This document shows positions 42,125 to 49,896 of a stretch of DNA of 64,000 nucleotides, in pieces (within the stretch, counting starts at the first letter, position 1; every line of letters starts with the position of its first letter). The notes beneath the pieces are model-generated. The model ran no database searches. It was not told where the DNA came from and saw only the letters and a list, made by a program, of their open reading frames with translations. Source of the stretch: an uncultured Clostridia bacterium (GTDB taxonomy: Bacteria > Bacillota > Clostridia > Oscillospirales > Acutalibacteraceae). The stretch covers positions 1 to 64,000 of the forward strand of contig CANPWP010000004.1 of the NCBI GenBank assembly GCA_947584595.1, read 5' to 3'. The translations under genes and the position numbers were made by a program.

Positions 42125-42295
42125 AGAAAATCAAAAGTTTTTTATTGCTTTTTTAAAAAGTTACCGAGGTAAAGAGGAAATCCTTTTTGACCTTGGGGGG
42201 GGGTAAAACTTACAAAGCCTTATTGTAGTAAACGGCTCTGAAACAGTCGGGCATAAAAGAGTGCTTTTATATGGAACTGTCTGCCCGGCAAAACA
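42125..42295. repeat. Family A piece and family B repeat copy 2
   Basis: At 42128, AATCAAAAGTTTTTTATTGC then TTTTTTAAAAAG belongs with the pieces near 8.98 and 14.38 kb. From 42225, GGCTCTGAAACAGTCGGGCA, then TAAAAGAGTGCTTTTATATGG and CTGTCTGCCCGG is a copy of the family B element also at 26.35 and 57.25 kb. No gene seen. Confidence 0.55.
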
Positions 42296-42307
42296 TTTCA
42301 CCGACTG

Positions 42308-43381
42308 TTAGCCCTCGCAAAATTCAATACCGATAGATTTTGCGGCGTTCACAAGCTCATAATTTTTCGGAACAGGTTTTGCCTTGCCTGCGATATCTTC
42401 AAGCTTATTATGGGTGATTGTATTGTTTTTCAATGCAACGGTTACGCCGTAATGCTCGTCTTTAATAAGCTGTGCGGCATAAACTCCGAATTCTGTAGCA
42501 AGAACTCTGTCATAGGCAGAGGGTGAACCTCCTCTTAAATAATGACCCGGAACCATACTTCTTGTTTCAATGCCTGTTTTTTCTTCAATATATTTTACAA
42601 CAAGGGGAGTGACCGTTGTACTTCCTCTTTTTGCAATACGCTCCTTACGTTTCATTTTTTCTTCGTCTTTTGAAAATGCACCCTCGGCAACAACTACAAT
42701 TGAGAATACATGACCGTCTTTTTTCCTTTGAAGTACGGCTTTGGCAACATTTTCATAGCTAAATGGCATTTCAGGAAGAAGAATAACATCAGCGCCTCCT
42801 GCAACGCCTGCATAAAGCGACAGCCAGCCTGCTTTGTTACCCATAATTTCAACTACCATAACTCTTGAATGACTTGTGGCGGTGGAGTGGAGTCTGTCAA
42901 TAACTTCAGTTCCAATGTCAACGGCAGTATGGAAGCCGAAGGTCTTTTCAGTGCCGTAAATATCGTTATCAATGGTTTTGGGAAGTCCTATTACATTAAG
43001 TCCGTTCTGAGATAAAAGGTTAGCGGTTTTATGCGTACCGTTTCCGCCCAATGTAAGAAGACAGTCAAGTTTCATTTTTTTGTAGTTTGCAATCATATTT
43101 GATACCTTATCTACATTGTCCTCGCCTATAACCTGAATTTGCTTAAAGGGTTGTCTTGATGTTCCTAAAATTGTACCGCCTTGAGTTAAAATACCTGAAA
43201 AATCAGGTTTTTTCATCTCTTTGTATTCACCGTTTATAAGTCCTGTATAACCGCCGACAATTCCGTATATTTCAATGTCGTTTCCCATAAGCTCATAGGA
43301 GGCTTTGGCTACTCCTCTGATCGTTGCATTTAATCCGGGACAGTCGCCGCCGCTTGTTAAAATTCCTATTCTTTTTTTCAT
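42308..43381 (-). CDS. pfkA: 6-phosphofructokinase
   Basis: 357 residues of the PFK family. Phosphate-donor motifs: GGDCPGLNA (11-19), LGGNGTHKTAN (111-121) and PKTIDND (134-140). Gly115 points to ATP use, while Lys135 in PKT is the residue seen in pyrophosphate-dependent and mixed (group III) enzymes. The usual GGDG aspartate that holds magnesium is asparagine (N114). The donor therefore cannot be fixed from sequence. The gene starts 24 bases after ppk on the same strand, so glycolytic commitment and polyphosphate metabolism are co-transcribed. Confidence 0.88.
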   Translation of the reverse strand: MKKRIGILTSGGDCPGLNATIRGVAKASYELMGNDIEIYGIVGGYTGLINGEYKEMKKPDFSGILTQGGTILGTSRQPFKQIQVIGEDNVDKVSNMIANYKKMKLDCLLTLGGNGTHKTANLLSQNGLNVIGLPKTIDNDIYGTEKTFGFHTAVDIGTEVIDRLHSTATSHSRVMVVEIMGNKAGWLSLYAGVAGGADVILLPEMPFSYENVAKAVLQRKKDGHVFSIVVVAEGAFSKDEEKMKRKERIAKRGSTTVTPLVVKYIEEKTGIETRSMVPGHYLRGGSPSAYDRVLATEFGVYAAQLIKDEHYGVTVALKNNTITHNKLEDIAGKAKPVPKNYELVNAAKSIGIEFCEG

Positions 43382-43405
43382 AAAAATATCCTCCTGTAAA
43401 GTTTA

Positions 43406-45526
43406 TTAAGTCTTTTCTTTTGATTTTTTAGTGACAGTTTTTGCTTTATTTATTTTTTTAGACTGATTTGTTTTATTGTCAGCACTGTTTTTGTATGCAT
43501 CTTCAAAAAGTTCTAACTGTGAGTTATGCTTTTTAGCCTTTAATGACGGTGAAATCAGGGTGTAATTTGCATCACTGTCCATAATTCTTGCTTTTTGGTT
43601 ATCCCATAGTGCAAGGCGAATAATTTTATTAAGCTTCATTTTTGCCTTATAGTCATAAACAGGTGTTGCAACTTCAACTCGCTGAGACGTGTTTCTCGTC
43701 ATAAAATCGGCGGAAGATATGAAAAATTTTCTGTCTCTTCCAACGCCGAAAATATAAATTCTTGAATGTTCAAGAAGCCTGCCTACAATACTTCTTACCT
43801 GTATGTTATCTGTTATGCCTTCAATTCCCGGAACAAGACAGCATATACCTCTTATAACCATTTTTATCGGGACTCCCGCCATAGACGCCTCAATCAGCTT
43901 TTCTATCAACTCTTTATCGGTAAGGGAATTTAGCTTTAAGGTTATAGCTGAGGGAAGACCTGATTTGGCTTTTTCAATTTCTTCGTCAATAAGTGAAATC
44001 AAATTTGTTTTTAAGCATAAAGGCGCAACCAAAAGTTCTTTTGTCTTTTCAACAAATCTGCCTTCTTTTAAGCATTTGAATACCTCTCTTGCATCCTCCG
44101 TAATATTTTTATTGCAGGTAAATAGTGCTAAATCCGTATATAATTTTGCAGTGGATTCATTAAAGTTTCCTGTTCCGATTTGAACAATATCGCCTTTGCC
44201 GTCTGTCATTCCTATTAGAAGAAGCTTGCAGTGTACCTTATAGTTTGGCATACCGTAAATAATTGTACAACCTGAGTCCTCAAGAATTTTAGACCAGTCA
44301 ATGTTATTTTCTTCATCAAATCTTGCCCTTAATTCAACAAGGCAGGTAACCTTTTTACCCTGTTTTGCGGCAGATATAAGCGCCTGAACTATTTTAGAGT
44401 TTGATGCAAGCCTGTAAAGAGATATTTTTATTTCATTAACTCTTTTGTCATTTGCAGCTTCTTCAAGCAAATCAATGAGTACCTGAACGTCATCAAATGG
44501 GTAACAAAGGAGTAAATCCTTTTTTCTTATTGTACTTATAATGGAGTTTTTCTTAACAGAGGCAGGATATTGTGGACTTAAAGGTTTATAGTAAAGTTTA
44601 GGATAGCTGTTTTTATCAAGCTTTTTTTCAAGAAGTGAGAAAAATCCCATATTAATGGGAGTATTTTGACGAAAGAGCTGTTTTTTCCCAAGGCAAAGAT
44701 TGTTCCTTAAATGTTTCAGAATTTTGTCGCAGTTGTCGCCTGTATATTTAAGCTCAACAGGAGCTAAAGTTCCCCTTAATTCAATAAGACGGGACATTGT
44801 AGTTCTAAAATCAACATCAAAGTCATATAAACCTTCGTTTACGTCTATATCTGCATTTCTTATAACAGAAAAAACGATTTTCTCCGTTATTTCAAACCTT
44901 TTAAAAACAGAATTAATAAACATTAAAATTAAATCTTCCATAAGCATAAATCTACAATTACTTGAAGGTAAAAATACAGCTTTGGGAAGCGATTTTCTTA
45001 TGGGAATAAGACCGAATTTTGAACCGCCGTTTTTCTTTTGAAGTGTAACTCCTACAACGATTACACCGTTATCAAAAAAGGGAAAAGGGTGTTTTTTTTC
45101 AATTATAAAAGGAGATATGAACGGAGCTACATCTTTTTCAAAAATTTGTCTCAAAACAACCTTTTCCGCATTAGTAACATTTTCCCTGGTAACCTTTGTA
45201 AAATATTTTTTTCCGTCGCTTAAAATTTGTTCAAACGCCTTATCAAGCTCAGGCAAAAGGCGGCTTGTTGCACTGAAAATATCTTTAAGCTGCTTTTTTT
45301 GAATTTTACTTTTATCTCCGTCTATTTCTTCGCTTTTAATTAAAATTTGGTCCGTAATAGAGCCGACCCTTACTCTGAAAAACTCTTCGTAATTGCTTTG
45401 AAAAATAGAGATAAAGCGCATACGTTCCATAAGCGGATTATCTTTGCTTCTGGCTTCTTCCAAAACACGTTCGTTAAATTTTATCCAGCTTAATTCACGG
45501 TCTATAAGTAAATTTTTTTCTTTCAT
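43406..45526 (-). CDS. ppk: Polyphosphate kinase 1
   Basis: 706 residues with the four Ppk1 domains: N-terminal (LIDRELSWIKFNERVLEEA), head, and two phospholipase-D-like C-terminal domains. The autophosphorylated His is in NYKVHCKLLLIG, followed by IGTGNFNESTAKLYTDLALFT; the second His pair region is HSRIYIFGVG / SSADFMTRN. It reversibly makes polyphosphate from ATP. The last ~40 residues are lysine-rich and disordered. The ATG preceded by GGGG is preferred to one five codons upstream. Confidence 0.95.
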   Translation of the reverse strand: MKEKNLLIDRELSWIKFNERVLEEARSKDNPLMERMRFISIFQSNYEEFFRVRVGSITDQILIKSEEIDGDKSKIQKKQLKDIFSATSRLLPELDKAFEQILSDGKKYFTKVTRENVTNAEKVVLRQIFEKDVAPFISPFIIEKKHPFPFFDNGVIVVGVTLQKKNGGSKFGLIPIRKSLPKAVFLPSSNCRFMLMEDLILMFINSVFKRFEITEKIVFSVIRNADIDVNEGLYDFDVDFRTTMSRLIELRGTLAPVELKYTGDNCDKILKHLRNNLCLGKKQLFRQNTPINMGFFSLLEKKLDKNSYPKLYYKPLSPQYPASVKKNSIISTIRKKDLLLCYPFDDVQVLIDLLEEAANDKRVNEIKISLYRLASNSKIVQALISAAKQGKKVTCLVELRARFDEENNIDWSKILEDSGCTIIYGMPNYKVHCKLLLIGMTDGKGDIVQIGTGNFNESTAKLYTDLALFTCNKNITEDAREVFKCLKEGRFVEKTKELLVAPLCLKTNLISLIDEEIEKAKSGLPSAITLKLNSLTDKELIEKLIEASMAGVPIKMVIRGICCLVPGIEGITDNIQVRSIVGRLLEHSRIYIFGVGRDRKFFISSADFMTRNTSQRVEVATPVYDYKAKMKLNKIIRLALWDNQKARIMDSDANYTLISPSLKAKKHNSQLELFEDAYKNSADNKTNQSKKINKAKTVTKKSKEKT

Positions 45527-45950
45527 AATAAAACCCCGCATAAGATTTTATGTACAGTATGTACATTTAATAAAAAATAACATTTAAAAGAAAAAGTAAA
45601 ATATAATATATGTAAAATTTTATGTTATAAAAACAGTAAAAATTTGTAAATTTATATATTATAATTATATAACTTTTTTACATATATTTCAATAAAAACT
45701 TATTATATGTTTGTATTTTTTTGTATAATACATAAATCTGTATGAGATTCAGAAATATTATTTAGTATTCCCCAAAGTTACAGCTTCAATAATTTATTTT
45801 GTAAAGCTGCATAATAATAGTCAAAGAGTAAAAATATTAATAAAACATTAATAAATATTAATTTTTGATTAAATAGGTTGCAATTTTATGTGAAATAATG
45901 TAATCTTATAAGCATAGTTAAATATACAATTTTGCAAAGGAGATAAATTA
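45527..45950. other. AT-rich divergent region before DUF1292 gene, with a palindrome
   Basis: About 420 bases of very AT-rich sequence without a gene. ATGTAC and GTACAT flank a five-base spacer at 45550-45566, some 24 bases upstream of ppk, and could be an operator for the ppk-pfkA operon. A plausible -35/-10 pair for the rightward gene (TTGCAA near 45876) is weak. Confidence 0.45.
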
Positions 45951-46256
45951 ATGCTTAATAATGAAGATTTTGCTTCTGACGTTCAGGAGGAGACAAATAT
46001 TATTGTACTCACAGATGATGAGGGCAACGATGTTGAATTTGAATTTCTCGATACAGTTGAATATGAGGGCAATGAATATATTGTTCTCATGGAAAATGTT
46101 GAGGATACAGAAGAAGTAATCATTTTGAAAATAGAAAGTCTTGATGATGAAAATGAAAATTATGTCGGTGTAGATGATGAAGAAACACTAAACGCAGTTT
46201 TTAAAATTTTTAAAGATAGATTTAAAGACGAATTCAATTTTACAGACGAAGCTTAA
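45951..46256 (+). CDS. DUF1292 family protein
   Basis: 101 residues, very acidic. The core IIVLTDDEGNDVEFEFLDTVEYEGNEYIVL and EEVIILKIESLDDENENY are the DUF1292 (YrzB) signature, a short beta-rich Firmicute protein of unknown function often encoded with the Holliday resolvase ruvX/yrrK. Here it is alone. Start ATG follows AAAGGAG. The C-terminal helix ETLNAVFKIFKDRFKDEF is typical. Confidence 0.9.
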   Translation: MLNNEDFASDVQEETNIIVLTDDEGNDVEFEFLDTVEYEGNEYIVLMENVEDTEEVIILKIESLDDENENYVGVDDEETLNAVFKIFKDRFKDEFNFTDEA

Positions 46257-46267
46257 ATAATAAAAGT

Positions 46268-46293
46268 AACCCCTGCTGTAAACAGCAGGGGTT
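46268..46293. terminator. Bidirectional terminator between DUF1292 gene and queT
   Basis: AACCCCTGCTGT and ACAGCAGGGGTT pair perfectly over 12 bp with a two-base centre. GTTTTAA follows on the plus strand and ACTTTTATT on the minus strand, serving both convergent genes. Confidence 0.88.
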
Positions 46294-46296
46294 GTT

Positions 46297-46833
46297 TTAA
46301 ATATTTAACAGTCTTTTATGTAAATTTGTTTTTTCAATTATTTTAGCAAATGGCAGTCCAAAAATAAATAAAACTGCAAGTTCACCTAAAGCGACAAGTC
46401 CGCCCTGAATCAAGAAGCTTTTAAAGTGAAATCCGCCTTCAATAAAGAAAAACTCAATTTCAAATCCAACGATAATACCGTTAATTAAAGCAGGCATTAA
46501 TGCCGAAAGAACAGGAAGCGTAAAAATTCGCTTGTTTCTGAGCAGATACATCAGCAGTGCGGCGATCAGGCTTGCAACAGAACCGAATATCATATCATAC
46601 GGTCCCAAGGCTGCAACAGAACTTATGTTTGCAATAATGCATCCTACAAAAAGTCCCGGAATTGCAGCAGGAGTAAACAGCGCAAAAATTGTCATAACCT
46701 CAGATATTCTAAACTGCACAGCCATAGAGGCACTTCCCGGCAGAAGAACATTCTGCAAAATTGTGAGAGTTGCGTAGAGTGCCGCAATTACAGCGGCCTG
46801 TACTAAGTACATTGCGGTTGATTTTTTTTTCAT
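46297..46833 (-). CDS. queT: QueT family queuosine-precursor transporter (ECF S component)
   Basis: 178 residues with about five to six membrane helices. The N-terminus KKSTAMYLVQAAVIAALYATLT and the QFRISEVMTIFALFTPAAIPGL segment are QueT hallmarks. QueT is the substrate-binding subunit of an energy-coupling-factor importer for queuosine precursors, working with shared EcfA/EcfT subunits coded elsewhere. The start is the ATG with GGAGGAAA; an upstream start 29 codons earlier would cover the riboswitch. A candidate preQ1 riboswitch overlaps its ribosome-binding site, which supports the substrate. Confidence 0.88.
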   Translation of the reverse strand: MKKKSTAMYLVQAAVIAALYATLTILQNVLLPGSASMAVQFRISEVMTIFALFTPAAIPGLFVGCIIANISSVAALGPYDMIFGSVASLIAALLMYLLRNKRIFTLPVLSALMPALINGIIVGFEIEFFFIEGGFHFKSFLIQGGLVALGELAVLFIFGLPFAKIIEKTNLHKRLLNI

Positions 46834-46842
46834 ATTAAATTT

Positions 46843-46885
46843 CCTCCGTAGTATTTTTTTATGGTCTGGATTTTGCGAACAGACC
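46843..46885 (-). ncRNA. Candidate preQ1-I riboswitch over the queT ribosome-binding site
   Basis: Read on the minus strand: GGTCTG and CAGACC form a 6-bp stem around the 11-base loop TTCGCAAAATC; then an A-rich tail ATAAAAAAATAC leads into TACGGAGG, the queT ribosome-binding site. Stem, TCGC-containing loop, A-rich tail and tail-loop pseudoknot (TTCG with CGGA) are the layout of the small class I preQ1 aptamers, such as the Thermoanaerobacter one. Ligand binding would hide the GGAGG and lower translation. No covariance check was possible. Confidence 0.65.
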
Positions 46886-46949
46886 GGCAAATGGAAAATT
46901 GCCAAGTAAAATAATAGCATTTTTAATAAAAAAACGCAATACCTGATAA

Positions 46950-47410
46950 ATTTTTAAAAAACCAAAAACTGTAGGATCACAATTGATGTGTTACAGTAAG
47001 GAAAAAAAGAGTAGCGAATAGAAAACCTCTGTGTTACAGTTAAGTTGTGAAACAAAAACAACAGGAGGAAACTATTCGCTATGAATACTTTAACACAAAC
47101 AATGTACTTTAGGCAAGCATTAATTAAATATTCTCAAAAATATGGTGTGACAAAGGCTGCATTCAGATATAAAACAAACAGACAATATGTTTACAGGTGG
47201 TTAAAAAGGTATGACGGTACACTTCAATCTTTAGCTGACAAGGCTCACAAACTGCATCATCACCCAAATCAACACACAGAAGAAGAATTAAAATTGATAA
47301 AGGATATGCGTAGAAGAAACCCAAACGCAGATCTTGTAGTATTCTGGGAAAAACTTATGCAGCATAAAAACAATCTTTTATGCCCGACTGTTTTGAAGCA
47401 ATTCTTATAA
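46950..47410 (+). mobile_element. Truncated insertion sequence
   Basis: Left part of an IS that ends inside a family B repeat. TGTGTTACAGT occurs twice before the open frame (46988-46998 and 47030-47040), probably end/binding sequences. The transposase portion is listed below. No right end or target duplication could be found, as the catalytic half is missing. Confidence 0.55.
47081..47410 (+). pseudogene. Transposase N-terminal helix-turn-helix fragment
   Basis: 109 residues. MNTLTQTMYFRQALIKYS...TKAAFRYKTNRQYVYRWLKRYDGTLQSLADKAHK is the N-terminal HTH of an IS481/IS3-type DDE integrase; the catalytic core is absent. Homology stops at about residue 96; the last 13 residues (NNLLCPTVLKQFL) are encoded by a copy of the family B intergenic repeat, so the frame was cut by a rearrangement or insertion. 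ATG follows AGGAGG. It probably has no activity. Confidence 0.8.
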
Positions 47411-47413
47411 AGT

Positions 47414-47445
47414 AAAAAAGTGAGGAACACTTTCGTGTTCCCCAC
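47414..47445 (-). terminator. Terminator after the amylase gene
   Basis: GTGAGGAACAC and GTGTTCCCCAC pair over 11 positions with one mismatch and a four-base loop; the minus strand continues with six T. Confidence 0.8.
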
Positions 47446-47471
47446 CAAGAAATTGTGTATTTAATTTTGGA

Positions 47472-49877
47472 TTATTTAAGGTATGTTAGGTTTGTTTTTC
47501 CAATTGCACCGTTGATACCTGTAAATCCTGAAGCACAGCATACATATACTCTCATATTTGATTTTCCAATTGATGGTACTGTAAGAGTTCCGTTGGTAAC
47601 AGTTTTAACATCGCCTGTAACTGCATCAATATATTTTCCGTTTGGAATACCCTTAAATGTTGCACCGTTTGAAATTGTTACAAGTGCAAGACTGTCAACG
47701 CCTTCATCAGCGTTTGTATAACGGCGAATATAAGCCATATTGCCTGAAACATTTGAACTTGAAACTGAGTACTGACCCTTTTGTAAAGCCGGTATAGCTC
47801 TTCTTATAGCATTGAGCTTCATTAAATGCTGTGATAAAGTGGAGTTTAAGGTCTTTTCGATTTGACCTGATGTATTTGTGTATTCACTGAAGTTAGTTGC
47901 AGTAACAGTACCTTCAAGATTATCGCCAAAATATGCACGGCCTGTTGTTGAGAGAGGTCCGTTAGTACCTTTATCAATTTTAACGCCTTTTTGGAACTCA
48001 ATCTCTGAACCATAATACAAGCAAGGAATACCTCGGAATGTAAACATAAGGTCAAGGTTTTCCGCCCATGCCTGAGTACCGCCCTCATATCTGTTCTCAG
48101 TACCCGGACCGTAGTCATGTGAATCAACATATACTACATTCCATGTAGAATCGTTATAATACTTATCTCCTGATTTTGCTGCATTGAACGCACCGGATGC
48201 ACTTGCAAAATTCCAGTGCATTGGAAAGTCAATCACATTCATACCTGAATTCTGACTATAATCCGGTTCATGATAATTAATTCCGCTTAATAATGCATTA
48301 TCACTTGTCGGCTGTTCACTTGGATTATAATTGTCAATCCAATGGTCAAGGGTTAAATTCATATTCTCTCCGACTGCTTCCGGAGTATTAGTCCAATTCC
48401 ATTTATTAATGTATGAATTGTCCGGCTCATCCCATGTATAGAAGCAGGCAGATTCACTTGCCATACCACGATACCAAGTTTCATTGGCTCTTGTGCATGC
48501 TTCACCAAACATATAGAAGCCGGGTCCGCCAACTTCATTAAGCTGGTCGTTAAACATAGTATTTAAAGACAAGCGGGACATATGCCTTAGTGTATCTACA
48601 CGGAAAGCGTCAACGCCTCTTTCGATATAACTGCTGTAAATTTCAACAAGTTTTTCGCCAACCTCAGGATTTTCCGTATTAAGGTCAACGCAGTCGCCGG
48701 CAATTTGAGAATACTGTGTTGCATAATCATCCCAATTGTAGCTTCTCCAATAATTATTGTGATAATAGTTATTTCTGTTATATTTATCTGAATGAGAAAT
48801 CCTGTCAGGCTGCTGCTTATCGTATGCAATACCTTTTACAAAACCGTTATAGTCACTGGCAGAATAATTATTGGCTGTAATATCCATATCTTTCATAATT
48901 CTAAGCCTTTGGTTATGCTGAGTACCGGCAGGCTGTGCATAATATTCTGCTGCTGATTTAAGTCCGTATTCGCTTAACAATCGCTCGTTAGGAATCATAG
49001 ATTTTTCAATATCTGCCAAATCCTGTACTGTATTATAAACTTTATCAAAAAGCGGCTCGAATGTAGCTTCACCGAAGTTGCCTGTATGCTGCCATACAAC
49101 GTCTTGTATAATTTTCATATCTTTTTCGTGTACCGCATCAATCAGGTCATCAAAAGTAAAGTCGGAGCTTTCGTAACGAACATCTACTGTAGAGAAGTCA
49201 AATGCATGATATCCGTGATAATCGTAACCTGAACCGTTTGTTACAACAGGAGTTATCCATATTGCAGAAAATCCCAAAGCTTTTATGTAGTCAAGCTTAT
49301 CTGCAAGACCTTTAAAGTCACCTCTCCAAGCAGGGTCGCTGTCAGGGTTATTTGCATTTTTGTCATCCCAGCAATGTACATTGTTGCCTGTGTCGCCGTC
49401 ATAAAAACGAGTAGTAATTACGAAGTAGATAGTCTCTTCACGCATATCAATACTGTCGACTGTGTCAGCTTCGTCTGGATTTGATTTATACCATCTTCCC
49501 TTGTACCACCATTCATTTTGCTCATCTGTGGTGCGGGTAAGCTCTTTTGAAAGCTGATTGCCGTCTTTATCGGTAAAAATCATATTAATTTTTGTTATAT
49601 TATTGAATGTATAGGTGTACCAATTTTCGCCTTTTAATGAATTGTCCTTTGTCATTGCTACACCGGGATATTTAGTTTGAATATTATTTGGCAGACTGTT
49701 CCAGTAGTAAATATAAGGAACTTTATTACCGTCACCTTTATAGTGAATCGTTAATGCAGTATTGCCTGCCTTTGTATCAGCTTCATCAGTATTCTGTGCG
49801 TTTACCGTCAGCATACCGGCGGTAATTATCATCAGGCATGAAAGGATAACAGCACAAAACCCTTTAAGTTTTATCAT
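47472..49877 (-). CDS. Secreted GH13 alpha-amylase with N-terminal starch-binding module
   Basis: 801 residues. Signal peptide at 1-28. Residues ~42-130 resemble a CBM26-like starch-binding module (PYIYYWNSLP...WYTYTFNNITKINMIFTD). The GH13 barrel follows: ITTRFYDGD, ITPVVTNGSGYDYHGY, nucleophile Asp428 in FRVDTLRH, acid Glu459 in MFGEACTR and the third Asp in VVYVDSHDYG near 590. A C-terminal beta domain ends without a dockerin or anchor. It would cut starch alpha-1,4 bonds outside the cell. The start has AAGGAGGAG; it lies 19 bases after the double-CBM26 gene, so both are one operon. Confidence 0.92.
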   Translation of the reverse strand: MIKLKGFCAVILSCLMIITAGMLTVNAQNTDEADTKAGNTALTIHYKGDGNKVPYIYYWNSLPNNIQTKYPGVAMTKDNSLKGENWYTYTFNNITKINMIFTDKDGNQLSKELTRTTDEQNEWWYKGRWYKSNPDEADTVDSIDMREETIYFVITTRFYDGDTGNNVHCWDDKNANNPDSDPAWRGDFKGLADKLDYIKALGFSAIWITPVVTNGSGYDYHGYHAFDFSTVDVRYESSDFTFDDLIDAVHEKDMKIIQDVVWQHTGNFGEATFEPLFDKVYNTVQDLADIEKSMIPNERLLSEYGLKSAAEYYAQPAGTQHNQRLRIMKDMDITANNYSASDYNGFVKGIAYDKQQPDRISHSDKYNRNNYYHNNYWRSYNWDDYATQYSQIAGDCVDLNTENPEVGEKLVEIYSSYIERGVDAFRVDTLRHMSRLSLNTMFNDQLNEVGGPGFYMFGEACTRANETWYRGMASESACFYTWDEPDNSYINKWNWTNTPEAVGENMNLTLDHWIDNYNPSEQPTSDNALLSGINYHEPDYSQNSGMNVIDFPMHWNFASASGAFNAAKSGDKYYNDSTWNVVYVDSHDYGPGTENRYEGGTQAWAENLDLMFTFRGIPCLYYGSEIEFQKGVKIDKGTNGPLSTTGRAYFGDNLEGTVTATNFSEYTNTSGQIEKTLNSTLSQHLMKLNAIRRAIPALQKGQYSVSSSNVSGNMAYIRRYTNADEGVDSLALVTISNGATFKGIPNGKYIDAVTGDVKTVTNGTLTVPSIGKSNMRVYVCCASGFTGINGAIGKTNLTYLK

Positions 49878-49896
49878 AATTACTCCTCCTTTAAAC

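Noticed and set aside
46834-46920. 29-codon upstream extension of queT
   Set aside because: It covers the candidate riboswitch and the real GGAGG site; the sequence does not resemble QueT.
47472-47560. Dockerin at the end of the amylase
   Set aside because: The C-terminus has no DxDxD calcium loop or DATxIQL motif; the protein ends in a normal beta domain.
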